Below the pieces are notes generated by a model. That model did no database searches, was not told where the DNA came from, and was given only the letters and a program-made list of their open reading frames with translations. DNA of 64,000 nucleotides. It comes from Caulifigura coniformis. Its GTDB lineage: Bacteria; Planctomycetota; Planctomycetia; Planctomycetales; Planctomycetaceae. Made by a program: the position numbers and the translations under genes. The stretch is from positions 5,344,314-5,408,313 of the forward strand of contig NZ_CP036271.1 of NCBI RefSeq assembly GCF_007745175.1, written 5' to 3'. Below, piece after piece: positions 10,912 through 19,804 of the stretch; position 1 is the first letter of the stretch, and the number at the start of each line of letters is the position of its first letter.

Positions 10912-11880
10912 ATGCGGCGAAGCGGACGAAGTCTGCTGCTGTTTTCGACGTTGGCGCTTGCGACGGGACCGGCCATGGCCGAGCAACCGGTCAGCAAGTC
11001 CGCCACACCCGCGACGAATTCGTCACCAGCATCAGAACCACAACTCCCGACGGCCGCAGATGTCGCCGTCGACATCGTCCAGCCCGGCACGTCGGCGAAG
11101 TCGGTTCGCGACTCGGCCCGGGCGGCCGTTCCCGTCGGCAAGCTCGCTCCGGAGCATCAGCGTCTGGCGCAGTCGGTGCTCGGTGACATCAGCCTGTTCC
11201 GCCGGCTGCCGACAGTCAGGGCGAAACTCGATCCCCGGGTTTACCAGTATTTCATCGACAATCCGGATGCAGCAGTCAGCATCTGGCGCGTGCTGGGGAT
11301 CTCGAAGCTCGAACTCAAGCAGAAGTCTCCAGGCATCTTCGAGGCCGACACCGGCGACGGTTCTTCGGGAACCGTCAGCCTGTTGCACCGGACGCCCACC
11401 AGCTGCATCGTTTTCTGCGACGGATTGTTCAAAAGTCCGGTCCTCGCCAAGCCGATCAAGGCTCGGGCGCTGGTCACCCTGAACGCCGTCATCGAGCCGC
11501 AGGCCGACGGGACGACGAACATCACGCACACCGCGGACATGTTCGTGTCATTTCCGTCCCTGGCCGTCGAGACGATCGCCAGGATGGTCTCGCCGCTCAG
11601 CTACAAGTACGCGGATCGGAACATCGAGGAAATCACGTCATTTCTGCGAATGATGGATGTCTCGATGTCTCGTCAGCCGGGGTGGATCGAGCAGATCGCC
11701 CAGTTGATGGAAGGGGTTTCCGAAGAGCGGAACCGCCAGCTGCTGCAGGTCACCGCCGCCGTCTACGTGGATGCCCAGCGACGCTCGTTTGCATCCCGGG
11801 GGGAGGCCTTCCAGCTGAAGTCGATCCAGCCGCCCGTGCAGAAGGTTTCCGGGGCCGAGTCGGCGACGAGGACGAAATGA
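10912..11880 (+). CDS. secreted protein of unknown function
   Basis: 322 residues. MRRSGRSLLLFSTLALATGPAMA is a Sec signal peptide with a likely AMA|E cleavage. A Ser/Thr/Pro/Ala-rich stretch of ~30 residues follows, then a globular region of mixed helix and strand. I do not recognise a domain. Positions about 125-200 (strand-rich, with GIFEADTGDGSSGTVSLLHR) look like a beta-rich module. ATG at 10912 has a G-rich ribosome binding site (GGGGGAGGGG) just upstream; the frame extends 47 codons further without one. It is followed by a hairpin at 11945-11980. Confidence 0.75.
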   Translation: MRRSGRSLLLFSTLALATGPAMAEQPVSKSATPATNSSPASEPQLPTAADVAVDIVQPGTSAKSVRDSARAAVPVGKLAPEHQRLAQSVLGDISLFRRLPTVRAKLDPRVYQYFIDNPDAAVSIWRVLGISKLELKQKSPGIFEADTGDGSSGTVSLLHRTPTSCIVFCDGLFKSPVLAKPIKARALVTLNAVIEPQADGTTNITHTADMFVSFPSLAVETIARMVSPLSYKYADRNIEEITSFLRMMDVSMSRQPGWIEQIAQLMEGVSEERNRQLLQVTAAVYVDAQRRSFASRGEAFQLKSIQPPVQKVSGAESATRTK

Positions 11881-12266
11881 AGCGGCGTTTGGGGGAGGGC
11901 TGAAGTGGGGGGGCGATGAAGTGTCCGGGGGCGATACTGGACCGGGCCGCCGACATCATTGGGGGATGATGTCGGCGGCCTTTCGGGTTGGAAATTCAGG
12001 GGTCGCGGAAGGTTTGCGGGCTTTGCTTCTGGTGTCGGCGCGCGGGCCGTCAGGCCCGATTTGTTCCCGGCGATCGCGGGTTCATCGCTGGCGGGGCTCC
12101 AGCGACGCGGATACGATTCCGCGTCCATCTGACGGGGTATGGATCCCCCGCTCAACTCGCGGACGCAAAACTGCGTCGCGCCTGCTCAATCGGCGGTTCT
12201 GGAGCGTCACCGACGACGCCAGCCGCACCCATCTGAAGCAAAACCCCTGCGGGGCGGAGACGTTGC
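11881..12266. other. intergenic region with hairpin
   Basis: 386 bases. Apart from the 11945-11984 hairpin I see only short GC-rich inverted repeats and the ribosome binding site of the next gene (CGGAGA near 12256). Confidence 0.4.
11945..11984 (+). terminator. strong hairpin, likely terminator
   Basis: A 15-bp perfect stem (11945-11959 with 11966-11980) encloses a TGGGGG loop and is followed by TTT. It lies 65 bases after the stop of the secreted protein gene. The T-run is short, so termination may be partial. Confidence 0.6.
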
Positions 12267-13058
12267 GTGTCAGAAATTCGTGAATCGGAAGCAGATCTGG
12301 TCGGCCGCGCCCAGGCGGCGCTCTCGAACTGCAGCTGGACCGTCGGGGAATGCGCCGCCCAGTGGACCCAGCGCTACGCCAAGGGGCGGACGGACGGCGA
12401 CTTCGGGAACCTGATCGGCCTCAGCGGCGACCAGGTCTACCAGCGCCGCCGCGTTGCCGAGACGTTCGGCGACGTGAAGGACGAGTACAAGAACCTGAAA
12501 TGGTCGCATTTCTACACCGCCCTCACCTGGGACGACGCGGCCGAGTGTCTCCGCTGGGCCGACGACATGCAGGCCACCATCGTCGAGATGCGTGCCTGGC
12601 GCCGTGCTCAGCACGGCGAAGACCTCACCGAGGCCGCCGGCGACGAAGCTCCTCCGTTCGACCCGCTCGTCGAATTCATGTCGGCCGAGTCACGCCCGGT
12701 GCGCGATTACGACGACGGCAGCGAGTCGATTGGCCGTCCGTCCGAACGTGGTCCCCGCGAGGCCGGGGAGCGTGAGCCGGTCGCGATGGCGTCGACCGTC
12801 GCCCGCCAGTCGGGCGAACCCGAGGAATATGCTCCCTTCGGCAAAGGAGCACGGGGCCCGGTGCCCGAAGCCAGTTCACGCACCGCGGCCGTGTCGACCG
12901 AACAGAACCTCAAGCGGATCACCGCGGCGCTGGAGAAGTGCAACAGCACCCTCACCCCTGCCGTGCTCGAAGAGTTCGCCGACCTGCCGATGTCGCTGAA
13001 ACAGCGATTCCTGAAGGCCGTCAAGGACCTTTCCAGCAAGGCAGACGGCCTCGAGTAA
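12267..13058 (+). CDS. conserved-looking protein, possible DNA-binding helical domain
   Basis: 263 residues, GTG start with CGGAGA upstream. The first ~115 residues form a compact helical domain with GLSGDQVYQRRRVAETFGDV, which reads like a helix-turn-helix, followed by KNLKWSHFYTALTWDDAAEC and RWADDMQATIVEMRAWRRAQ. The middle (about 120-205) is low in hydrophobics and probably disordered. The C-terminal ~50 residues (NLKRITAALEKCNSTLTP onward) form a short helical domain. I cannot assign a family; a DNA-binding or partition-like role is inference from the N-terminus. It is monocistronic and ends at a strong terminator. Confidence 0.75.
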   Translation: MSEIRESEADLVGRAQAALSNCSWTVGECAAQWTQRYAKGRTDGDFGNLIGLSGDQVYQRRRVAETFGDVKDEYKNLKWSHFYTALTWDDAAECLRWADDMQATIVEMRAWRRAQHGEDLTEAAGDEAPPFDPLVEFMSAESRPVRDYDDGSESIGRPSERGPREAGEREPVAMASTVARQSGEPEEYAPFGKGARGPVPEASSRTAAVSTEQNLKRITAALEKCNSTLTPAVLEEFADLPMSLKQRFLKAVKDLSSKADGLE

Positions 13059-13083
13059 GTCGGACGCCCGGGAAGGAAATTCC

Positions 13084-13118
13084 AAAGAGCCGCGGGGTCA
13101 GGCCCCGCGGCTCTTTTT
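13084..13118 (+). terminator. rho-independent terminator
   Basis: AAAGAGCCGCGGGG pairs with the complementary CCCCGCGGCTCTTT around a 4-base loop and runs into TTTTTT. It ends the 12267 gene. On the other strand it has AAAGAG rather than a long T-run. Confidence 0.92.
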
Positions 13119-13167
13119 TGTGCTCGTTCCTCGTGCCTCACGGGGCGTTCCCCGGTGGGGCGGCCGG

Positions 13168-14133
13168 CTATTTCAGCAGCTTCTTCGCGAACCACTCCAC
13201 CGTTTCGGCGATGCCGTGGTCGAGCGGCATCCGCGGAGACCAGCCGAGCTGCTTCTGAATCGAATCGTATGCGACCAGGCTCGATCGGAGGTCACCGGCA
13301 CGTGCAGGACCATGACCGGCGGGCGGAACCGCGGAATTGCGGCCGTGCCGCATCAGGGCCTCGCTGCAGGCCATTTCGAGGGCCGCGCAAAGCTGGTTCA
13401 CATCGGTCGGAATCGACGTCCCGACGTTGAAGACGGAAAAGGACGACGGGCCCTCGACGGTGAGTGCCCGCAGGTTCGCATCCGCCACGTCCGTCACGTA
13501 GACATAGTCGCGAACGTAGCGGCCGTCGCCATTGATCGTGCCGGCCTGCCCCTGCAGCATTTTCGTACAGAAGATCGCGACGACCCCCGCTTCGCCGTGG
13601 GGATTCTGCCGCGGGCCGTAGACATTGGCGTACCGAAGGGCGGTGCAGGTCAGTCCGTGTTCGCGGGCGTAGAAGTTCAGGTACCGCTCCCCGACCATCT
13701 TGGCGATGCCATAAGGGGAAATCGGGTCGGCCGGGGTCTCTTCCGGCGCGGGCGTATGCACGTCGCCGTACATCACGCCGCCGGACGACGCGAACACGAA
13801 CCGCCGGGCGCCGGTTGCCACTGCGGCATCGAGCGTGTTGATCAGCCCGACCACGTTCACCTCCGCATCGAAGCGTGGCTCGCGAACCGACCGGCTGACC
13901 GACATCTGGGCCGCCTGGTGGGCGATGGCATCCGGCTTGTATTCGGTCACCGCCTTCAGCACCGCTCCCGCATCGCGGACGTCGACCTGAAACAGCGGGA
14001 CGCCGGAGGGGAGGTTGTCCGGGCTTCCTGACGAGAGGTCGTCGAGCGCCGCGGCCTCGTGGCCCGCAGCCAGGATCGCATCAATCAGGTGGCTGCCGAT
14101 GAAACCGGCGCCGCCGGTGACAAGAACTCGCAT
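13168..14133 (-). CDS. NAD-dependent epimerase/dehydratase (UDP-glucose 4-epimerase-like)
   Basis: 321 residues, extended short-chain dehydrogenase. The NAD motif is VLVTGGAGFIGSHL at the N-terminus; Ser is in FASSGGVMYG and the catalytic pair in YGIAK. RYANVYGPRQNPHGEAGVVA matches the sugar-nucleotide epimerase subgroup related to GalE and WbpP. Role: interconversion of UDP-hexoses for envelope polysaccharide or sugar use. ATG at 14133 has GGAG seven bases upstream; GTG at 14136 is also possible. Its stop is ~50 bases from a converging terminator. Downstream of BBP7 on the same strand, but the ~70-base gap shows no clear signal of co-transcription. Confidence 0.92.
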   Translation of the reverse strand: MRVLVTGGAGFIGSHLIDAILAAGHEAAALDDLSSGSPDNLPSGVPLFQVDVRDAGAVLKAVTEYKPDAIAHQAAQMSVSRSVREPRFDAEVNVVGLINTLDAAVATGARRFVFASSGGVMYGDVHTPAPEETPADPISPYGIAKMVGERYLNFYAREHGLTCTALRYANVYGPRQNPHGEAGVVAIFCTKMLQGQAGTINGDGRYVRDYVYVTDVADANLRALTVEGPSSFSVFNVGTSIPTDVNQLCAALEMACSEALMRHGRNSAVPPAGHGPARAGDLRSSLVAYDSIQKQLGWSPRMPLDHGIAETVEWFAKKLLK

Positions 14134-14205
14134 CACTCACTCCGGAAATAAACAGACCGTCGCCAGAAAACGGCGACGGTCTGTCCAGTGTAGACACGGC
14201 CGGAC

Positions 14206-15477
14206 TCAGCGGAACCGCAATTCTCCGCCAACCATGAAGCCGTGAGCGTAGACCTGTTCGCGATGCTTCTTGACGCGGATCTGGCCGGGATTTGTCGAAA
14301 TTGCCGGCGAATCGTAGACAACCTGTTCCGTGGCCCGGGTGGCATTCGACAGCCACAACAGCTCGTAGCCGGCGAAGAACGAGAAGTTCTCGCTCAGGTG
14401 CAGCTTTGCATAGCCGGGCAGGTTGAATGCCGGGGCGAAATCGGTGTCCTCATTTGTCGACAGCGTGTTCGGATTCGAGACGTCGAAGATCTGCGACGTC
14501 CGGACGCTGTCCTGGTGGCGGTTGATGCCGAGCATCACTTTTGGTTCAAGGCCCAGTGACATCCACTTGGAATCGAGTGACGCCCGAACACCGACCTGCG
14601 GACCGACGAAGTTGTTGTTCGACTTCGAGGTGATCCGGGGGCTGGTCCCCGTGGCGATGTCGTTGCCCGAAATCCGCAGCTCTTCGTCGAACTTGATGTA
14701 CCGCAGGCCGACGACCGGGCTGAGGCACAGCGTGTTCTGCGGCGTCACGGGATTGCCGATCCAGTTGCCCTGCGTTCCCCACATGCCGCTGCGAAGCTCG
14801 GCGTCATAGCCGTTGTCGAACAGGATCATCTGCGTGTCGGACGGGCCTCCGTTCACGGTCAGCGTCACGGCCGGAATGTTGGTCAATCCCGTCAAACCGT
14901 CGAACTCCGGATCGAAGCTGAGCGTTGTCGAGGCGTTCATGATGGCCCAGATATCGGCCTCGAACGTTCCCCACTCCGTCGGGGCGCCGATCGTCAACCG
15001 CATCCCGGGCAGGCTGTCGAATTTGACGTCGCCCGTGGTGGGAACGAATGCCGTCACTCCGGCGCGCTGGATGTTCCCGGGATCGAACGCGGGGAACGGC
15101 TCACGCGGGTCGACGGTGGCCGTTTCGGCCCCCAGCAGATGATTGCCGGGGTCTTTGATGTTCCAGTGCAGGAACTCGACCCGCATCCAGCTGCGACGGA
15201 TCGTCTCGCGGATGACGAGGTCGATCTGCGAATCGCTGTCGTAGAAGATATCGGGATCGACAGGCTGATACGGAGCGCCTCCGCGCCCGGGAGGGCACGC
15301 CTGGCCGTAGTAGGCCGGGCCCATCCCGCCGGGGGGACAGGCAGGAACCATTCCCTGGCTTCCCGGGGGCGGACCCCAGGTATGCGGAGGCATGGGACCC
15401 TGAGCGCGCACAAGGCTGCTGGTCGCCGCCAGGAGGACTGTCGCCAGGCTCATCGAAAACCGCCAAGGCATCGTCAT
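14206..15477 (-). CDS. BBP7-like outer-membrane beta-barrel protein
   Basis: 423 residues. Signal peptide MTMPWRFSMSLATVLLAATS ending around VRAQ|G. A Pro/Gly-rich segment follows (about 27-75). The rest is aromatic and beta-rich: FLHWNIKDPGNHLL, GMRLTIGAPTEWGTFEADIW, VVGLRYIKFDEELRI, and a final strand ending in GGELRFR with a terminal aromatic pattern typical of outer-membrane barrels. It fits the BBP7 family expanded in planctomycetes; function in those is not established as far as I know. Two in-frame ATGs (15477 and 15471) are possible; AGGGA is better spaced for 15471. Confidence 0.85.
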   Translation of the reverse strand: MTMPWRFSMSLATVLLAATSSLVRAQGPMPPHTWGPPPGSQGMVPACPPGGMGPAYYGQACPPGRGGAPYQPVDPDIFYDSDSQIDLVIRETIRRSWMRVEFLHWNIKDPGNHLLGAETATVDPREPFPAFDPGNIQRAGVTAFVPTTGDVKFDSLPGMRLTIGAPTEWGTFEADIWAIMNASTTLSFDPEFDGLTGLTNIPAVTLTVNGGPSDTQMILFDNGYDAELRSGMWGTQGNWIGNPVTPQNTLCLSPVVGLRYIKFDEELRISGNDIATGTSPRITSKSNNNFVGPQVGVRASLDSKWMSLGLEPKVMLGINRHQDSVRTSQIFDVSNPNTLSTNEDTDFAPAFNLPGYAKLHLSENFSFFAGYELLWLSNATRATEQVVYDSPAISTNPGQIRVKKHREQVYAHGFMVGGELRFR

Positions 15478-15724
15478 CGTCCCTGCTTGAAATTACGCGA
15501 AAAAGGAGGCCGCGACATTCAAGTCACAACAGGTCTGACACGGGGGGCAATACGCTTCTGGCGTTCGACGCGCGGACTCCCCGCCCGCGCAACCTACGGC
15601 CGTATCAGCTTTATCGGTCGCAACGATTCCCGACTGTGGTGAATCTGGAGAAATTCGAGGGGTTGTGCCGGTCCTGCCGGTTGCCACGGAGATTGGGCGA
15701 CTCCCCTTGACCGCTGCCCGCATT

Positions 15725-16129
15725 TCAGCGGACGGCGAACAGCTCGATCAGATTCCCGTCGGGATCGAGGACATAGAACTGCGTCGGACCGTCCGGACGG
15801 AATTTCGGTCCGGAGACGATCGGAACGCCCAGTTCCCTGAGCCTCTCAATCGCCGGCTTCGCCTCGTCCACCTCGAACGCCACGTGGTGCGTGCGACTGA
15901 TCGCCAGCCCGTCGCCGCGCGACGCGCCGGCAGGGCCCGATTCGGGATGCTCGAGAATCAGGTGGACCTGGGTAGATCCGGCCTGGAACCACAGGCCCGC
16001 AAAGCTGAACGCAGGCCGCGAAACGCACTCCATCCCCAACACGCCTTCGTAGAACGCGCGGGAGCGTTCGAGATCCCGCACGACGAATGTGACGTGGTCG
16101 ATCTGTCGGACTTTGATGGGGGCGGCCAT
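15725..16129 (-). CDS. VOC/glyoxalase-fold protein
   Basis: 134 residues, one vicinal-oxygen-chelate domain made of two beta-alpha-beta-beta-beta modules. Likely metal ligands are His in QIDHVTFVV, His in RTHHVAFEV and Glu in NLIELFAVR, with YVLDPDGN preceding the last. Such proteins act as dimers on small molecules (glyoxalase, dioxygenase, fosfomycin-type); the substrate cannot be assigned. ATG at 16129 follows the family; a TTG at 16138 is possible. It lies ~50 bases after yraN on the same strand and may be co-transcribed. Confidence 0.9.
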   Translation of the reverse strand: MAAPIKVRQIDHVTFVVRDLERSRAFYEGVLGMECVSRPAFSFAGLWFQAGSTQVHLILEHPESGPAGASRGDGLAISRTHHVAFEVDEAKPAIERLRELGVPIVSGPKFRPDGPTQFYVLDPDGNLIELFAVR

Positions 16130-16178
16130 ACGGCCCAATTTAGCCGGCGAGGGGAGGACCCGCTGCGCCGCAGGGCGA

Positions 16179-16574
16179 TCAATACATCTGCCCCAGATCG
16201 GCTGCGTCGAAGGCGCTTTGCTCGTGCTTGATGTCTGGTTTGCCGTCGGCGTCCCAGCGGATGGCGATCACGTCGAATCGGGCCGGATGCCCGAGGAGCC
16301 GCCGGGTCTTCAGCCAGCCCAGTGCGAGTTGCGTCAGCTTCCTCTGTTTTCGGCGGTCAACCGCTTCGGCCGGCGAGCCCTCGCGCTGGTCGCGACGTGA
16401 TTTCACTTCGACGAAAACGATCACGTCCCGGTCGCGGGCGATGAGGTCGATTTCGCCCAGGCGGCTTCGAGCCTGCCGCGCCAGGATCCGGTAGCCCTTG
16501 CTCTTCAGGTGGCGGGCCGCAATGCGCTCCCCTTCATCTCCGAGAAGTCGCGTGAGCCAGCCACGAGGGTTCAT
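16179..16574 (-). CDS. yraN: YraN/UPF0102 endonuclease-like protein
   Basis: 131 residues, full length for the family. The restriction-endonuclease-like core is visible: GERIAARHLKSKGYRILARQ, then GEIDLIARD and VFVEVKSR, giving the Asp and Glu-x-Lys of the nuclease site. The family is near universal and usually sits beside rnhB or the 16S methyltransferase rsmI; here it stands beside a VOC gene instead. Biochemical role is not settled. Confidence 0.93.
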   Translation of the reverse strand: MNPRGWLTRLLGDEGERIAARHLKSKGYRILARQARSRLGEIDLIARDRDVIVFVEVKSRRDQREGSPAEAVDRRKQRKLTQLALGWLKTRRLLGHPARFDVIAIRWDADGKPDIKHEQSAFDAADLGQMY

Positions 16575-16725
16575 GGGGAACCACCGACACGGTGCTCAAC
16601 GTCGATGACAGACTTCTCCCGACCGAAAGTCACGGCACGGATCGCTGGGAAATGGTTGGCGGCGGACAGCGAACGCATTGCGAAGGCCGTTGCGCCGGCC
16701 AGCCTTTCTTGGCGCAAGAGCCCGC

Positions 16726-19281
16726 TCATTTCTTCGAATCCTTTGCGACCGCCTGGGGCTTGGGGGCCGCCTCCACGCCGGCCACATAGCCGCGGGCCAG
16801 CGCCGCACGCTCCACGAAGCTTAGGGATCGCTGCATCCGGTCGGGGGACGTCAGCTTGTAGAGTTCCGGCGCCTGGTCTTCGACGACCGCGCGGGCCGCC
16901 ATGAGATACATCGCCGCCTCCTGGACTTGCGGATCGGGAAGTTCCTTGATCAGGTCGAACACTTTCTCAGGGTTCTTCTTGAAGGTGTGGAACTGGCTGA
17001 TTCGCCGCAACAGCGCGATATCCAGTCGGTTACGGTCGTACGTTCCCGCGCGGTAGATCGTTTTCAGTTCGTTCAGGGCGGCGGCGAAGTTGCCCGATTT
17101 CATGTTGAACACGATGCCGTTGATCGCCAGGTCGATCTTGTCGTCGATCTTGGTCTTCCCGGTGGCGTTCGCGGTCGCGGTATCGCCCTGGGCGACCGCG
17201 GTCACGGCGATGTAAGAGGCCAGCGGCGTCTGCGACAGCATCGGACGCCGTTCGGGCGGATCGAGCTGATCGCGCTGCTGGACGACTTTCCACGCCAGCC
17301 CCGGTTCGCCCCGGTACGCGATGTCGCGAATCAGTTCGCGCTCGAACTGGTCCCGCTTGGTCGATTCCTTTTCCAGGTAGGTCAGCTGCCGCCGGAACTG
17401 GGTCAATGCGGTAAATGACTTTGTCTTGTTCCCCTTCAGGCCGAGTTCGCGGTCGAGTTCGGCTTCCATCGCACGAGCATTGCTTTCACGGGCCCTGAGT
17501 GCCGCAACCTGCGGCAGCGCGGGAGCAATCGCTTCGGCGTAATCGAGTCCCTTCATCAGCAGCGCTTCGACGGGAGCCTTGTCCCCGAGTTTCAGGTGGA
17601 GCACCGCCAGATTGGCTGCGGCGAGCGCGGCCGACCGCTGGGAGCCGGCGTGGGGCAGTCCGGCTCGTTCGCGCTGCTCCAGGTTGGAGATGCTCTGCGA
17701 GTCGTAGATCTGCCTGACCGTGGGCATCGCGACCGGGCTGGCGGCGGGAATGCTGTTGAGTGCTGCGTCAGCCTTGGCCATCAGCTCTTTTGCGCCGGCG
17801 GCATCGCCCGCGACAGCGCGCTGGTAGGCGAAGTTCGCCCAGGCACGGCTCTGACCGGCGGGAGAGGCATCGCTGATCGCCGCCTCGAGTTTGAGGACCC
17901 CTTCCGACGTCGATTTCGCCGTCATGCCAAGATGCGCGGCCCAGACCGCAAGCGACCCGTCCACCGCTTCGACGCTTCCGGCCGTCTTCGCCCACGCGAG
18001 CGCTTTCTCAGACTCGCCCCACGAAGCGAGAATCCACGTCACGGCCGCGTGCTGCGGATGAGGCGACGCCAGCCAGGCCGGGATCTCCGACAGCACCTGG
18101 AAATCAAACATGTTGCCATACACGGCGGCCGTCCAGAGCATGGAGAAATCGAGCCGATTGCTTTCTTCGGCAGGAGTTCTTCCCTCGCTGAGACGGGGGG
18201 CCGGGGTCAGCGCCTGCGCCTCGGGAAGGCGGTCGGCGAGGACGAGCGCAGCAGCCAGGGCACTGGCGGCGTCGAGCGGCGCCCGCCCCTCTTTTGGCAG
18301 GTTTTCAGCCGCCTTGAGCGCCAGATCGAGAAACTTGCCGGCATCGGGAGCCTTGGTCTTTCGCGCCTGCAGATACAGGCGGACGAGCGGTTCGACCTGG
18401 AAGTAGGGGGACGAGCCTTCGAGCTTCTTCAGTTCGTCCAGCCCCTTCTGGGCCTGTCCGGAACCGGCATACGATTCCGCAAGGAAGCGGTAGGCAAGGC
18501 CGCGGTTGGGGTCGGGCGTGCTGCCCAGGCGAACGAGTTCATTGATTGCGCCCTGCCGGATCTCGTCCAGCGAGATGCGTTTGACCGCGACCGGGGCCTG
18601 CTTCTTCGGTTCATCCTCAGGCGGGCCGGGCGGTTTCGGAACGTTGACGACGTTGTTGGGATCCTCGGGAGCGACTCTCGCCACGAAATACCACAGCGCC
18701 GTGCCGACCAGCGCGATCGAAGCCACCACAATGCCGATCACCTGACCGATCGACATCCCTTTCTTCTTCTTTAGCCCGCCGTCCGCCGACTCCTTTTTCG
18801 GGAGGGGAACGTCGAAGTAGGGATGTTTGCAGTCAGGGTTGGCGCATTTGACGCCTTTTCCCTGGTGCTGAGGAGCGACGAAGCCGATCGTCTCACACAT
18901 CGGACATTTGACTTCGAGCGTCCGCTGTTTCGTCGCCTTCGGGGAGACCGGAATCGCTTTCTGAAGCACCGACGTGTCGATGTCGAACGGGTTCTCTTCG
19001 TCGGCAACCGTATTGCCGCGCCCTCCCATTCCGGGACGTCCCATCGGCGGCCGTGGGCCGCCTGCAGCTGGCTTCGGCGCCCCAGCCGCCGGCTTCGTTT
19101 CAGCAGCAGCCGGTTTGCCGCCGCCCGCGGCTGGTTTCGGACCGCTCGGGGCCGGTTTGGCCGCAGGCGCCGGACTCTTCGCCGCAGGTTTTCCGTTCAT
19201 CGATGCGCCGCAGAACGGGCACTCATCGACGTCGTCTTCCAGAACGGACGCCTTGCAGGCGGGGCAGGTGCGAAAATCCAT
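16726..19281 (-). CDS. large zinc-ribbon, single-pass membrane protein with helical repeats
   Basis: 851 residues. Two zinc ribbons lie in the N-terminal part: CPAC/CPFC (Cys 6, 9, 21, 24) and CPMC/CANPDC (Cys 126, 129, 146, 151). They are separated by a Pro/Ala/Lys low-complexity linker (about 31-90). One transmembrane helix follows (MSIGQVIGIVVASIALVGTA, about 176-195). The remaining ~640 residues are alpha-helical, TPR/Sel1-like in spacing, with Ala-rich helices (AINELVRLGSTPDPNRGLAY, ASALAAALVLADRLPEAQAL). Topology is ribbons inside and helical domain in the periplasm. I recognise no named family. ATG at 19281 is chosen because CPAC follows at once; the upstream extension is not protein-like. 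Confidence 0.85.
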   Translation of the reverse strand: MDFRTCPACKASVLEDDVDECPFCGASMNGKPAAKSPAPAAKPAPSGPKPAAGGGKPAAAETKPAAGAPKPAAGGPRPPMGRPGMGGRGNTVADEENPFDIDTSVLQKAIPVSPKATKQRTLEVKCPMCETIGFVAPQHQGKGVKCANPDCKHPYFDVPLPKKESADGGLKKKKGMSIGQVIGIVVASIALVGTALWYFVARVAPEDPNNVVNVPKPPGPPEDEPKKQAPVAVKRISLDEIRQGAINELVRLGSTPDPNRGLAYRFLAESYAGSGQAQKGLDELKKLEGSSPYFQVEPLVRLYLQARKTKAPDAGKFLDLALKAAENLPKEGRAPLDAASALAAALVLADRLPEAQALTPAPRLSEGRTPAEESNRLDFSMLWTAAVYGNMFDFQVLSEIPAWLASPHPQHAAVTWILASWGESEKALAWAKTAGSVEAVDGSLAVWAAHLGMTAKSTSEGVLKLEAAISDASPAGQSRAWANFAYQRAVAGDAAGAKELMAKADAALNSIPAASPVAMPTVRQIYDSQSISNLEQRERAGLPHAGSQRSAALAAANLAVLHLKLGDKAPVEALLMKGLDYAEAIAPALPQVAALRARESNARAMEAELDRELGLKGNKTKSFTALTQFRRQLTYLEKESTKRDQFERELIRDIAYRGEPGLAWKVVQQRDQLDPPERRPMLSQTPLASYIAVTAVAQGDTATANATGKTKIDDKIDLAINGIVFNMKSGNFAAALNELKTIYRAGTYDRNRLDIALLRRISQFHTFKKNPEKVFDLIKELPDPQVQEAAMYLMAARAVVEDQAPELYKLTSPDRMQRSLSFVERAALARGYVAGVEAAPKPQAVAKDSKK

Positions 19282-19804
19282 AGGTCTTGGACGTTGAGTC
19301 GAGTGTCGCAGTTCCACGCGAGCGCGCGGCCGTCGCCAACGGCGACAGTCAGTCCACGTCGCAACGATATGCCACGCCGCGGCCAATCGAGGCCGCCGAT
19401 GGACCTTCGGCCAGGAGCGGACGTGCCCCCGGGTCACAATGGCTGAGAACTATAACAGACGGTCAATGCGACCGGGACTGCGATGAAATGCGAAATGAAA
19501 TGAGGAATTCATTGTCCGCCGCGAATCGTCGGTCGGCAAGCTGGGATCCGGTGACGGGCGGGTTTTCAACTTCGTCCGTGGCGGTCCGGCGCCGTCGGAG
19601 ACCGACCCGGGAGAAACACCCGCAGAGGAACGCCATCAGGCCCGGCCGCCGGACAGCGCCGCCTCACTTTCCGCTGGGGAAACGAGACTGCATACTGGGA
19701 GGCGTGGCCGGTCTGGGCTCCCATGATGCATTCGCACAGGGGAGAGGGCTTTTCTCGCGGGGGCCGGTCACGCGAACCTGTCTGGCTCAAGGAGTGTGCT
19801 TCAA
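19282..19804. other. intergenic region between divergent membrane-protein genes
   Basis: 523 bases. It holds the ribosome binding site AAGGAG (19789-19794) of the DUF1559 gene. I see no other gene or RNA. Confidence 0.4.
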
